NCBI RefSeq assembly: GCF_900753045.1 | Contig: NZ_CAADXO010000017.1 | Coordinates: 1-64,000 of the forward strand | Direction: 5' to 3' | DNA length: 64,000 nucleotides | Source of the DNA: an uncultured Phascolarctobacterium sp. | GTDB lineage: Bacteria; Bacillota; Negativicutes; Acidaminococcales; Acidaminococcaceae | Shown: piece after piece, positions 8,711 to 17,268 of the stretch | Position numbering within the stretch: the first letter of the stretch is position 1 | Layout of the letters: each line of letters begins with the position of its first letter | The notes under the pieces: generated by a model | Databases searched by the model: none | Seen by the model: only the letters and a program-made list of their open reading frames with translations | What the model was told of the DNA's origin: nothing | Made by a program: the position numbers and the translations under genes

Positions 8711-8945
8711 GTTTACCTTCCTCCTTTAAATTAGGACATTGAGTTTTTATAAGGGTGTTACCCCTTTGCATATAACTTATCAGCAATACCTTGCGGCATT
8801 ACGAATAAGATATTACCGTATATCAAGCTCTTCACAAATATTTCATACTTGACTATTTAGTCATTTCGACATATAAGAGAAAACTCCTGCTTATACCATA
8901 AATATTTTTTCAAAGGCTTCTTTACTATCTGCTACAATTATAACA
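8711..8945 (-). promoter_or_regulatory. Promoter and long leader of the succinate-to-propionate cluster
   Basis: An extended -10 promoter, TGTTATAAT (minus strand, TATAAT at 8937-8942 with TGT at 8943-8945), lies about 230 nt before the CoA transferase start; no good -35 accompanies it. The leader contains small potential hairpins (for example an AAGGGG/CCCTT stem around 8742-8758) and ends in AAAGGAGGAAGG before the ATG. No known riboswitch class was recognised. The rest of the gap to 9075 is AT-rich with nothing else identified. Confidence 0.5.
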
Positions 8946-9075
8946 CATTTTCAGAAAAACTTCACTTTTTTCTGTCAAATTTTTCCTGTGTTTTACATAG
9001 CAGACAAATTGCACTCAACGATATATATAATACCAATAAAATTGTAACACTGCAAGCTTTTTCTTTACAAATTTA

Positions 9076-9118
9076 CAAAACACCCCCTTCTTTTCAAGGA
9101 AAAAAAGGGGGATTTGTA
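9076..9118 (-). terminator. Rho-independent terminator of the hydrogenase operon
   Basis: CCCCCTT (9083-9089) pairs with AAGGGGG (9105-9111), extended by ACAAA/TTTGT flanks, 25 nt after the last hydrogenase gene stop. On the minus strand the stem is followed by a TGTTTTGT tail. Confidence 0.7.
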
Positions 9119-9135
9119 TTATCCAGATAGAACAA

Positions 9136-10863
9136 TTAACGGTTTTGCGCGTGGTAGTGTGTGTGCAATAGACTATGGGCCTTCTCAGAAAGAGGTTTGC
9201 CTAACCAAGTATCATAAAGTGTTTTTATTTCCGGGTTTTCGTGCGATTTTCGTAATTCGCTTGTACGGTCGCAATTAAAAATCGCTTCACGGCGTTTTTG
9301 CCTGATAGAAGCATCCACCGGAACCGGCTGACCGCCGCCGCCGATGCAGCCGCCCGGGCAGGCCATAACCTCAATAAACTGGTAATCCGCTGTACCTGCT
9401 TTAATGCGCTCCAGCATCATTTTAGCAGATTTAAGCGTATGTACCACGGCAACCTTCACAGATACGCCCGCTACATCAATAACAGCCTCGCGTGTCTGCT
9501 CCATGCCGCGCACCTCATTATATTCAAGCTTCGGCAGTTCTTTGCCTGCAACAACTTCGGCAACAGTACGCAAAGCCGCTTCCATTACGCCGCCGGTTGT
9601 GCCGAAGATAACTGCGGCACCGGTGCCTGTTCCCAATGGGGAATCAAACTCAGCTTCTTCAAGTGCGTTAAAATCAATACCTGCTTCGCGAATCATGCGA
9701 CCAAGCTCGCGTGTGGTGATAACCACATCTACATCACGATAGCCGCTGGCGCACATTTCCTCGCGCGCAGCCTCAGCCTTTTTCGCGGTACAGGGCATTA
9801 CGGATACACTGACGATTTTTGCCGGATCAATGCCTGCTCGTTCCGCAAAGTAGGTTTTGGCAACAGCGCCGAACATCTGCTGCGGAGATTTGGCAGTAGA
9901 TAGATGCGGCAACAGCTCAGGATATTTCAGCTCAATCATATTTACCCAACCGGGGCTGCAGGAGGTAATCATCGGCAGTACGCCGCCGTTCTGCAGACGC
10001 TGCAGGAACTCGTGACCTTCCTCCATAATAGTCAGGTCGGCAGAGAAGTTTGTATCAAAAACCTTGTCAAAGCCTAAATGACGCAATGCCGCAACCATTT
10101 TGCCGGTAACAACCTGACCTGCAGGAATCCCCAGCTCCTCGCCCAAGGCTACGCGCACGGACGGAGCAGTTTGTACAACAACAACCTTCTCAGGATTGTT
10201 GATTGTATCCCAAACCTTGTCGGTATCATCCTTTTCCACAATAGCACCGGTCGGGCAGACATCAGCACACTGTCCGCAGTAGGTGCAGGCACTGTTGAGC
10301 AGGTCATGCTCAAAGGCTGTGGAAACCATGGTATTGAAGCCACGGCCGGCAAAGCTGTAAACGCTCATGCCCTGCACATCACGGCAGACACGGATACAAC
10401 GGCCGCAGAGAATGCATTTTTCCTGATCGCGTACCAGTGACGGATTGCTGTTATCAATAGTACGCGCTCTTGTTTCGCCACCCTCGAAGCGCAGCTTACG
10501 CACGCCCAGATCAGCGGCAATTTTCTGCAGCTCGCAGTCGCCGTTCTTCTGGCAGCACAGGCAATCCTTCGGGTGATTGGTCAAAAGCAGCTCCAGCACT
10601 GTTTTGCGTGCTTCACGTACCTTGGAGGTATTAGTTTTTACTACCATACCCTCGCTTACAGGGTATACGCAGGAAGCAACCAGAGTGCGTGCACCGCTGG
10701 CCTCTACCATACACAGGCGGCAGGCACCCTCCGGACGCAGGTCCGGATGATAGCACAGTGTAGGAATATAAATACCTGCGCTGCGTGCAGCCTCCAGGAC
10801 ACTGGAGCCTGCGGGGGCCTGAATCTGTTTTCCATCAATTGTCAAATTAACCATCTGCATCAT
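9136..10863 (-). CDS. hndD: [FeFe] hydrogenase catalytic subunit of an NAD(P)-linked complex (HndD/HydA)
   Basis: A 575-residue H-cluster hydrogenase subunit, making or using H2. Domains in order: plant-type [2Fe-2S] (about 1-80, CYHPDLRPEGACRLC), a His-ligated [4Fe-4S] region (NHPKDCLCCQKNGDC, about 96-110), two ferredoxin-type [4Fe-4S] motifs (CILCGRCIRVC and CTYCGQCADVCP), then the H-domain with L1 TSCSPGW, L2 MPCTAKKAEA and L3 MACPGGCIGGGGQP. The second L1 cysteine of clostridial CpI, a proton relay, is Ser here. It is co-transcribed with NuoE/NuoF-like genes, so an electron-bifurcating group A3-type enzyme is likely. The start at 10863 has AAGGAGG 6 nt upstream. Confidence 0.93.
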   Translation of the reverse strand: MMQMVNLTIDGKQIQAPAGSSVLEAARSAGIYIPTLCYHPDLRPEGACRLCMVEASGARTLVASCVYPVSEGMVVKTNTSKVREARKTVLELLLTNHPKDCLCCQKNGDCELQKIAADLGVRKLRFEGGETRARTIDNSNPSLVRDQEKCILCGRCIRVCRDVQGMSVYSFAGRGFNTMVSTAFEHDLLNSACTYCGQCADVCPTGAIVEKDDTDKVWDTINNPEKVVVVQTAPSVRVALGEELGIPAGQVVTGKMVAALRHLGFDKVFDTNFSADLTIMEEGHEFLQRLQNGGVLPMITSCSPGWVNMIELKYPELLPHLSTAKSPQQMFGAVAKTYFAERAGIDPAKIVSVSVMPCTAKKAEAAREEMCASGYRDVDVVITTRELGRMIREAGIDFNALEEAEFDSPLGTGTGAAVIFGTTGGVMEAALRTVAEVVAGKELPKLEYNEVRGMEQTREAVIDVAGVSVKVAVVHTLKSAKMMLERIKAGTADYQFIEVMACPGGCIGGGGQPVPVDASIRQKRREAIFNCDRTSELRKSHENPEIKTLYDTWLGKPLSEKAHSLLHTHYHAQNR

Positions 10864-10874
10864 CAGTCCCCTCC

Positions 10875-12665
10875 TTATGCCTTGCTGATTGCCTTAAACG
10901 GGCACGCTGTCATGCAGGCACCGCATTTAATGCATTTGTTCTGGTCAATAACATGTTTTGCTTTCGGCGAACCGCTGATAGCCTGTACCGGGCACTGACG
11001 TGCGCACAGACCGCAGCCGCGGCAGGCATCGCTGATTTCGTAATGCAGCATCTTTTCGCAGACGCCTGCAGGACAGCGCTTCTCTTTGATATGCGCTTCG
11101 TATTCATCTCTGAAATATTTCAGGGTGCTCAAAACAGGGTTGGGAGCGGTTTGTCCCAAGCCGCAAAGAGCTGTTTCCTTGATATTCTTTGCAAGGTTTT
11201 CCAGCAGCTCGATATCGCCCTCGCGTCCCTGTCCCTCCGTAATACGGGTAAGGATTTCCAGCATACGCTTCGTGCCTTCGCGGCAGGGAGTACATTTGCC
11301 GCAGGATTCCGATTGCGTAAAGTTCAGGAAAAACTTGGCAACGTCGACCATACAGGTATCCTCATCCATAACAACCAGACCGCCGCTGCCCATCATAGCA
11401 CCGGCAGCAATCAGGGAATCGTAATCAACAGGCAAATCCAGCATGCTTTCGGGCAGACAGCCGCCGGACGGACCGCCGATCTGTACAGCCTTAAACTTTT
11501 TGCCGTTGGTAATACCGCCGCCGATATCATAGATAATTTCGCGCATGGTAATGCCCATCGGCACCTCTGCCAGACCGGTATTATTGATTTTGCCGGTCAA
11601 AGCGAAAACCTTGGTGCCTTTGGATTTTTCGGTACCAAGCTGGCAGTACCAGTCTGCGCCGTTAACGATAATCTGCGCAACATTGGCAAAGGTTTCTACG
11701 TTGTTGATATTCGTCGGCTTGCCCCACAGGCCGCTGACCGCAGGGAAAGGCGGACGTGGGCGCGGCATGCCGCGTTTGCCTTCGATAGAAGCCATCAGAG
11801 CGGTTTCCTCGCCGCAGACGAAGGCACCGGCTCCCTCTTTGATATGAATAGTAAAGCTGAAATCGCTTTCAAAAATATGCTCGCCTAACAGGCCCATTTC
11901 TTCGGACTGAGCAATAGCGGTACGCAGGCGTTTGATAGCCAGCGGATATTCCGCACGTACATAGATATAGCCTTCATCCGCACCCATAGCATAACCGCAG
12001 ACAGCCATGCCTTCCAATACACGGTGCGGGTCACCCTCCAGAACGCTGCGGTCCATAAATGCGCCCGGGTCGCCCTCGTCAGCATTACAGATAACATACT
12101 TTTTATCGCTCTCGGAGTTTTTGGCAAACTGCCATTTCATACCGGTCGGGAAGCCGCCGCCGCCACGACCGCGCAGGCCGGATTTTTTTACCTCGTCCAC
12201 AACCTCCTGCGGAGTCATCTGCGTAACAGCCTTAGCCAATGCCTCATAACCGCCTACGGCGATATATTCTTCAATAGCTTCTGGGTTAATTGCGCCGCAG
12301 TTAGCCAGTACCAGGCGATGCTGCTTTTTGTAGAAGCCGATTTCAGAATAACGCGGAACCTGCTCCTGATTGATGGGTTCACGATAAAGCAGACGCTGTA
12401 CGATACGTCCTTTATATAAATGTTCTTCAACGATGGTTTTAACGTCCTCCGGCTTTACACCGCAATAGAAGGTGCCTTCCGGATAAACAATAACCAGCGG
12501 TCCGTGCTCGCAGAATCCATGGCAGCCTGTTTCGACAACCATCACCTCATCCTGCAGGCCGAACTTTTGCAGCTCTCTGGCAAAAGTCAGCTGGATTTCC
12601 TTCGAGCCGTTAGCCTTACAGCCCGTACCGCCACACACTAAAACGTGAGCTCTTATATGCTGCAT
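10875..12665 (-). CDS. hndC: NAD(P)-binding flavoprotein subunit of the [FeFe] hydrogenase (NuoF/HndC-like)
   Basis: A 596-residue subunit that binds FMN and NAD(P)H and exchanges electrons with HndD. Order: N-terminal thioredoxin-fold [2Fe-2S] domain (about 1-95, CGGTGCKANGS and TGCHGFC), the NuoF core with GRGGGGFPTGMKW (about residue 170), NADEGDPGAFMDR, the N3 cluster motif SCGKCTPCREGTK, and a C-terminal bacterial ferredoxin domain with two [4Fe-4S] motifs (CRGCGLCARQCP, CIKCGACMTACP). This domain string is that of bifurcating hydrogenase HydB/HndC. It starts at the ATG at 12665 with GGAGG and ends 11 nt before hndD. Confidence 0.93.
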   Translation of the reverse strand: MQHIRAHVLVCGGTGCKANGSKEIQLTFARELQKFGLQDEVMVVETGCHGFCEHGPLVIVYPEGTFYCGVKPEDVKTIVEEHLYKGRIVQRLLYREPINQEQVPRYSEIGFYKKQHRLVLANCGAINPEAIEEYIAVGGYEALAKAVTQMTPQEVVDEVKKSGLRGRGGGGFPTGMKWQFAKNSESDKKYVICNADEGDPGAFMDRSVLEGDPHRVLEGMAVCGYAMGADEGYIYVRAEYPLAIKRLRTAIAQSEEMGLLGEHIFESDFSFTIHIKEGAGAFVCGEETALMASIEGKRGMPRPRPPFPAVSGLWGKPTNINNVETFANVAQIIVNGADWYCQLGTEKSKGTKVFALTGKINNTGLAEVPMGITMREIIYDIGGGITNGKKFKAVQIGGPSGGCLPESMLDLPVDYDSLIAAGAMMGSGGLVVMDEDTCMVDVAKFFLNFTQSESCGKCTPCREGTKRMLEILTRITEGQGREGDIELLENLAKNIKETALCGLGQTAPNPVLSTLKYFRDEYEAHIKEKRCPAGVCEKMLHYEISDACRGCGLCARQCPVQAISGSPKAKHVIDQNKCIKCGACMTACPFKAISKA

Positions 12666-12743
12666 AATATTTTTCCTCCACCTGTTTTGTTTACAAGCTA
12701 CGATACATCAGCTTCTCCAACAACTGTGTACCCTGCCTGCGGC

Positions 12744-13112
12744 TTATTCCTGATCCAGCCTGCCTACGACAAGCTCTTCCACAATATGACCGTTTACCAC
12801 ATGCTCTGCGATAATTTTGGGAACATCCTCCGGGGTTACCTTGCCATAAGTAATACGCGCTTCACCCGGACGCACTACGTCAACGAGCACCTCTTTTTCG
12901 CACATACCGATGCAGCCTGTCTGCTGTACCTGTACATCAAATAAATGACGCTTGTTCAGCTCCTGCAGGATAGCGCTCATAACCTCGCGCGCACCGGCAG
13001 CAATACCGCAGGTACCCATACCTACAATAATTTTAGTTCCGGAACTCTGACGCAGCTTGATATCTGCTTTCAGCTTATCTCTCAAAGCGTGTAAATCCGC
13101 TAAGCTTTTCAT
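12744..13112 (-). CDS. hndB: [2Fe-2S] thioredoxin-like subunit of the hydrogenase (HndB-like)
   Basis: The start is set at the ATG at 13112 (MKSLADLHAL), which has AAGGAGG 9 nt upstream; an upstream in-frame extension would overlap the preceding gene and lacks a site. The 122-residue product has a (2Fe-2S) thioredoxin-like ferredoxin fold with cysteines in MGTCGIAAGA and TGCIGMCEKE. Proteins of this type occur between NuoE- and NuoF-like subunits in Desulfovibrio Hnd and clostridial hydrogenases. It probably carries electrons within the complex, although it is absent from some three-subunit bifurcating enzymes. Confidence 0.85.
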   Translation of the reverse strand: MKSLADLHALRDKLKADIKLRQSSGTKIIVGMGTCGIAAGAREVMSAILQELNKRHLFDVQVQQTGCIGMCEKEVLVDVVRPGEARITYGKVTPEDVPKIIAEHVVNGHIVEELVVGRLDQE

Positions 13113-13116
13113 TCGT

Positions 13117-13668
13117 TTATACCTCCTTACCCTGCACCTGTGCCAGCTGTTCCTGCAAATAGGCTCCCAGCCAGGCATATATTTCAGGATTGGCAAAGTC
13201 ACACGCTTCGCCTAATATTTCTCTGACCTCCTGCGTTCTGAACACCAGCGAGCCGTTGGCGCCGTTATAGGCAAATTCCAGCTCCAGCTGCGGCGCCCCC
13301 GCCAAAAGCACCTGCACGCTGCTCACAATATCTCCCAGCGGTGGCCGGTCAATATTATCTGCCGCAAAATATGCAGTCAGCTCAGTTCCCTTTCCGGGCG
13401 CAGACTGCAGCTCCAAGTGTCCGCCGCATTGCTGCGTAACCATATCGATAAAGGGAATACCCATGCCTACCTTTCTGGTAGTACGGCTGGTAACAAAGGG
13501 GTCGCGCACCCGCTGCAGCATCTCGCTATCCATGCCCTTGCCGTCATCGCGGACGCCGAAAACAAAGTACCCCTGTTCATTTTCGCTGACAGTCAGCCAG
13601 ATGTGACGGGCACCGGCAGCCACAGAATTTTGGGCTATATCCAAGATGTGTAATGCCAGCTCCCGCAT
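13117..13668 (-). CDS. Histidine kinase-like ATPase domain protein of the hydrogenase operon
   Basis: A 183-residue protein with a stand-alone HATPase_c fold: N-box LDIAQNSVAAGA (about 9-20), G1 box DDGKGM, F region DPFVTSRTTRKVGMGIPF, then a roughly 80-residue C-terminal tail. There is no HisKA dimerisation domain or phospho-acceptor histidine, so it is not a classical sensor kinase. It lies between the NuoE- and HndB-like genes with only 1 to 4 nt separating it from them, implying co-translation. Its role is unknown; similar genes accompany [FeFe] hydrogenase operons in Firmicutes, suggesting redox-linked regulation. Confidence 0.8.
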   Translation of the reverse strand: MRELALHILDIAQNSVAAGARHIWLTVSENEQGYFVFGVRDDGKGMDSEMLQRVRDPFVTSRTTRKVGMGIPFIDMVTQQCGGHLELQSAPGKGTELTAYFAADNIDRPPLGDIVSSVQVLLAGAPQLELEFAYNGANGSLVFRTQEVREILGEACDFANPEIYAWLGAYLQEQLAQVQGKEV

Positions 13669-13669
13669 T

Positions 13670-14179
13670 TTATTTATACCTTGCCAAGATGCCTGCCAGC
13701 TTATCGGTAGTCAGGCGTCCATGCGTATCATCGTTAATCTGCATAACCGGCGCCAAACCGCAGGCACCGATGCAGGCTACGGTTTCCAGTGTAAAGCGCA
13801 GGTCATCGGTCGTATGTCCGGCCTTAATGCCCAGCTGCTTTTCCAAAGCCTGCAGAATTGTTTTGCCGCCACGCACATGGCAGGCAGTTCCCTGGCACAC
13901 GCGGATAACATTGCGTCCGCGCGGATTAAGATGGAACAATGAATAAAAGGTTACTACGCCGTAAATTTCGGAAATCGGCGTACCTGTTTTATCGGCAATA
14001 TACTCCAGTACATCCTTAGGCAAATAGTTGTACAGGTTCTGCACTTCCTGCAGAATAGGAATCAACGGTCCCTTGACATCTGCGTATTTTTCCAGAATGG
14101 CATCTATACGTTGCTTTTCCGGATTATCGCCGCCGCAACAGCTGCATTTACGCTCAAGACGGTTTTCACTATTGTTCAT
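13670..14179 (-). CDS. hndA: NuoE-like [2Fe-2S] subunit of the hydrogenase (HndA)
   Basis: A 169-residue thioredoxin-fold ferredoxin of the NuoE/HydC family. The C-terminal domain has the four cluster cysteines in CQGTACHVRGG and ACIGACGLAPVM; the N-terminal part is a helical bundle (about 20-85) with YLPKDVLEYIADKTG, standard for NuoE. An unusual Cys-rich start (CSCCGGDNPE, about residues 11-20) could bind metal. It is the first gene of the structural hydrogenase operon, with its own promoter upstream, and transfers electrons between the NuoF-like flavin site and HndD. Confidence 0.92.
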   Translation of the reverse strand: MNNSENRLERKCSCCGGDNPEKQRIDAILEKYADVKGPLIPILQEVQNLYNYLPKDVLEYIADKTGTPISEIYGVVTFYSLFHLNPRGRNVIRVCQGTACHVRGGKTILQALEKQLGIKAGHTTDDLRFTLETVACIGACGLAPVMQINDDTHGRLTTDKLAGILARYK

Positions 14180-14221
14180 ATTACCCCTCCTCTAAAGGAT
14201 TTTTTGTAAACTTACTCACTC

Positions 14222-14265
14222 AGTATACCATTTTGCAGATAATTGCACAATACTATTTGTGTAAT
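14222..14265 (-). promoter_or_regulatory. Promoter and operator-like inverted repeat of the hydrogenase structural operon
   Basis: Minus-strand -35 TTGTGC (14245-14250) and -10 TATACT (14222-14227) are separated by 17 nt, 43 nt before the hndA start. The -35 overlaps a 9-bp inverted repeat, ATTGCACAA (14242-14250) and TTGTGTAAT (14257-14265), with one mismatch and a 6-bp spacer. It has the geometry of a dimeric regulator site. The half-sites are in the opposite order to the Rex consensus, so the regulator is not identified. Confidence 0.5.
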
Positions 14266-14293
14266 TTTTATTATATAGTGTACTCTATTCGCA

Positions 14294-15064
14294 TCATTCT
14301 TTACAAAAGTCTGAAAATTGTCCCGCCAGGACATTGCGCATTCCTTTGCCTGCAAGAGCCAATTTCAGCTCTGCTATCGTTAATTCCTCTACCTTTAACA
14401 GGTTTTTCGGTCCCTGCACAAAATCATAAATATTATGTGCATCGGAATCCGTAACAAACGGCAGATAGCCTGCCAGACGCTGCAGTTTAGACTGCATCTT
14501 ACGCTGCCAGCCCGCTGTAGAAATTTCGGCTGCAGCAAAGCCGAAGTCCGGCTCAATAAAACCAAGCTGTCCCAAAATGCTGTAGGAAGGACGGTCGATG
14601 TGAGCGGCAATAGTAAGGCCGCCCAAGGCTGCAACCTGCTGCACCACCTGCGCCGCTGTCAGCGACAGCGGTGCGTGCAGCAGACGCTGCTCCTCGCGCA
14701 CAAACTCGTCCTCGGCATCTACTACATACTGAGCACCGAAACGTTCCGCATCATTCAGCATACCGTTCATATGCTCATCAACCAGCAGCTGCCAGCTCTT
14801 CAGCTGCTCCAGCGTATCAAACAGCGCCACAATATGCGCCTCTTCGCTGCTTTCCACTTCCATACCGGGGAACACCTTCACGCCGTAGCGCTGCGCTGCC
14901 TCCAGCGCAGCCGGCACATTGGCACTGGCGTTATGGTCGGTAATAGCAACAGCGCCAATGCCATACTCGGCGGCACGCATCACAATATGATGCGGTGTCA
15001 TTTCTACCTCGGCACAGGGCGAAAGCAGCGTATGTACATGTAAATCCGCCAGAACCATCTGCAT
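14294..15064 (-). CDS. PHP-domain metal-dependent phosphoesterase
   Basis: A 256-residue polymerase-and-histidinol-phosphatase (PHP) domain protein. Metal-binding motifs are DLHVHT (residues 7-12), AITDHNAS (about 40), PGMEVESSEEAHIVALF (about 65-81), AAHIDRPSY and TDSDAHN near the C-terminus. It sits 3 nt downstream of the DRTGG gene and continues the series of regulators upstream of the hydrogenase. The substrate is unknown; PHP proteins beside sensory [FeFe] hydrogenases are common in Firmicutes and may hydrolyse a nucleotide or phosphorylated signal. Confidence 0.85.
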   Translation of the reverse strand: MQMVLADLHVHTLLSPCAEVEMTPHHIVMRAAEYGIGAVAITDHNASANVPAALEAAQRYGVKVFPGMEVESSEEAHIVALFDTLEQLKSWQLLVDEHMNGMLNDAERFGAQYVVDAEDEFVREEQRLLHAPLSLTAAQVVQQVAALGGLTIAAHIDRPSYSILGQLGFIEPDFGFAAAEISTAGWQRKMQSKLQRLAGYLPFVTDSDAHNIYDFVQGPKNLLKVEELTIAELKLALAGKGMRNVLAGQFSDFCKE

Positions 15065-15067
15065 TGC

Positions 15068-15421
15068 TTAGTCCTTCTTGCCAACACCCAATTCATACAG
15101 CTTGCCGATAACCTCAAAAGCAGGCTCCTCGGTTGCCACAACAACAACATCATTCAGATTTGCCTTATGCAGCGTATCCTCCGCAACCGGACCGTCGCCT
15201 GCTACGATAACTGCCGCAAAGCCAATCAGCGAAGCAACGGCAGCAACATTCTGATGTCCCTGCATCGTTACCCAAACCATACCGGGCTGGCCCTGGCCCA
15301 TAGCATTACTCAGTAAATCGGAAGCATAACCGCCTTCTACCTCTGCATATAAAGCGTCCTCGCTTACATCCTTAGTCAGAAGCTTCAAATCAAGCTTCTC
15401 AATCATCTCTTTAACCTTCAT
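15068..15421 (-). CDS. DRTGG-domain protein
   Basis: A 117-residue single-domain protein of the DRTGG family (the domain linked to CBS and phosphotransacetylase N-terminal domains). Visible features are the VEGGYASDLLSNAMG segment (about 29-43) and an alternating hydrophobic alpha/beta pattern to the end. It overlaps the hydrogenase-like gene upstream by 11 nt, indicating coupling. The domain is thought to bind a small ligand; no catalytic residues are evident. A second, diverged DRTGG gene lies at the head of this operon. Confidence 0.8.
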   Translation of the reverse strand: MKVKEMIEKLDLKLLTKDVSEDALYAEVEGGYASDLLSNAMGQGQPGMVWVTMQGHQNVAAVASLIGFAAVIVAGDGPVAEDTLHKANLNDVVVVATEEPAFEVIGKLYELGVGKKD

Positions 15422-16790
15422 CGTTGTCTGCCTCCGTTTTATTTATTTCTGCCGGCTCATGATAAATAGGTATCTGCTTAGCCAGCTCCAGCATGCCCTG
15501 TGACAATTTATGTACACTGGCACGCAATTTAAAAATACAGTCTATCTCGTGCGCCTTGCCCTGCACGATATCCTCCGCCAAGCCCTGGCAGCTGGGTGCA
15601 CCGCAGGCACCGCAGTCCAAACCGGGCAAGGAGCAGAGCACTTCTTCCATGCGCTCGAACTTTTTCATCGCTTCCATGATATCATCATCAAGCTGCATCA
15701 TCGGACGCGCCACCAGCTTCTTGCGGTAAGCCTCCGAATGCGGGAAATCCTCCAGCACCATCGTACGCGCCATCGCCTCACGCCTGTCCGCCGGCTCCTG
15801 CTCCCGCAGGCTTGCGATACGCCTGCGCAGATTGCATTCGGCCACGAACTTGTTTTCTGCTGCCAAAAGGCCGCCAAGACAGCCACCTTTGCAGGCACTG
15901 CATTCCACATAATCAAGCTGCGGCATTTTATTCATGGAAACCTGCTCCAGCAGGTCATACACATTATCAATACCGTGAATTGCCAAACCGTTGGTAATAC
16001 CGGCGCTTTCAATTTCGCCGCCGTAGGTTCCCCAGGCCATGCCGTAGGAGGAACCGGTGCGCACATTCAGCTCATGCGTGCCGCCAAGATTCTTCAGCAG
16101 CAGGCCGTAAATCTCCGACAGACTGAAGCTGCCGGTAAGCTCCGTATGATGCACATCTACCGACTGACGGATATTGGTTTCCTTGGACGGACAGGGCGAA
16201 ATAAACCATACGCCTATCAGTTCCTTCGGCAGCTGCTTGCGCGCCGCTGCTTCACGCTTCACGTAAATTGCGGCAGCCTCCACCGGCGGCAGCACAGGCA
16301 CTACCTGCTTAATCAGCTCGGGAAACTTTACCTGAATCAGACGCATAACTGCGGGGCAGGTAGATGAAATCAACGGCTTGCGTCCGTTGCTGTTCTTCTT
16401 TACATATTCTTCTATTTCCAGGGCGATATACTCCGAAGCCAATGAAACATCAAAAATTTCATCAAAGCCTATATTATGCAACCCCTGCCAAATGCTTTCC
16501 AGCGGAATATTATCCGGGAACTGCGCATACAGTGAAGGCGCAGGCAGCACAATATTATAAGCATAATCGGCCAAGCCCTCCAGCGTGTCGGTTTTTACGT
16601 TGAAGGCATGATAGGGACAACCTGCAGCGCAGGCACCGCAGTCAATACAGCGGTCTCCCAAAATCTCCGCCTTGCCGTTGCGCACGCGAATGGCCTCTGT
16701 CGGACACAGCTTGACGCAGGATACGCAGCCCTGACATTTATTCCGCTGCAATTCCACCGAATGGAAATATGTTGTTGGTTGAGGAGCCAT
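15411..16790 (-). CDS. Degenerate [FeFe] hydrogenase-like iron-sulfur protein, probable sensory (group C/D type)
   Basis: A 459-residue protein: two N-terminal [4Fe-4S] ferredoxin motifs (CQGCVSCVKLCP, CIDCGACAAGCP), an H-cluster domain, and a C-terminal Fe-S domain (LDCGACGAPSC, about 390-402). The H-cluster motifs are altered: L1 reads SSTCPAVM rather than TSCCPxW, L2 SPCPSKET, L3 ECSACKGGCLGG without the usual third-glycine extension. There is no PAS domain, unlike HydS. Such enzymes are considered slow or regulatory hydrogenases that signal H2 or redox state. The neighbours (anti-sigma-type ATPase, DRTGG, PHP) support a sensory role; catalytic activity is unproven. Confidence 0.82.
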   Translation of the reverse strand: MAPQPTTYFHSVELQRNKCQGCVSCVKLCPTEAIRVRNGKAEILGDRCIDCGACAAGCPYHAFNVKTDTLEGLADYAYNIVLPAPSLYAQFPDNIPLESIWQGLHNIGFDEIFDVSLASEYIALEIEEYVKKNSNGRKPLISSTCPAVMRLIQVKFPELIKQVVPVLPPVEAAAIYVKREAAARKQLPKELIGVWFISPCPSKETNIRQSVDVHHTELTGSFSLSEIYGLLLKNLGGTHELNVRTGSSYGMAWGTYGGEIESAGITNGLAIHGIDNVYDLLEQVSMNKMPQLDYVECSACKGGCLGGLLAAENKFVAECNLRRRIASLREQEPADRREAMARTMVLEDFPHSEAYRKKLVARPMMQLDDDIMEAMKKFERMEEVLCSLPGLDCGACGAPSCQGLAEDIVQGKAHEIDCIFKLRASVHKLSQGMLELAKQIPIYHEPAEINKTEADNDEG

Positions 16791-16818
16791 TGCGTATCAC
16801 CTCGTTTCCTAAAATCTC

Positions 16819-17262
16819 TTATAAATCCTCGCTCTGGTGCTTGAACTGCATCGTGATGCAGGTTCCTTCACCCACCTTGGACTGAATATCAAACTTGTCG
16901 GAGCACTTTACCATATTAGGCAGACCCATACCGGCGCCAAAGCCCATCTGACGCACATAATCAGGCGCAGTAGACCAGCCCTCCTGCAAGGCCTTGTTGA
17001 TATCAGGGATGCCGGGGCCGTGGTCAGTTACCGTAATCACCGTAGCATCCGGGAAAACCTCAGCCGCTACATTACCGCCGCCGGCGTGAATGATAACGTT
17101 CATTTCCGCTTCATAGGTGCCGATAGCAATACGGCGAACAATATCTGCCGGAATGCCCAGGCGCTGCAGCATCTTTTTTATTTTAGAAGAGGCTTCGCCT
17201 GCGCGCTCAAAATCTCCGCCAACGCAGTCAAAGGCTAATTTTACTGATTTACTGTCTGTCAT
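16819..17262 (-). CDS. Anti-sigma-factor-type ATP-binding protein (RsbW-like HATPase)
   Basis: A 147-residue GHKL ATPase with N-box YEAEMNVIIHAGGG (about 50-63), G1 box DHGPGI and G2 loop GFGAGMGLPNM. The overall form is that of RsbW/SpoIIAB-type serine kinases or anti-sigma factors. No partner anti-anti-sigma (STAS) gene is visible. It lies between the first DRTGG gene and the sensory hydrogenase-like gene, 6 nt after the former. It probably acts in the regulatory module controlling the hydrogenase downstream; its target is unknown. Confidence 0.82.
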   Translation of the reverse strand: MTDSKSVKLAFDCVGGDFERAGEASSKIKKMLQRLGIPADIVRRIAIGTYEAEMNVIIHAGGGNVAAEVFPDATVITVTDHGPGIPDINKALQEGWSTAPDYVRQMGFGAGMGLPNMVKCSDKFDIQSKVGEGTCITMQFKHQSEDL

Positions 17263-17268
17263 TTTCCA

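Noticed and set aside
14242..14265. Rex binding site in the hnd promoter
   Set aside because: Rex half-sites run TTGTG...CACAA; here the order is CACAA...TTGTG, so the inverted repeat is not a Rex consensus.
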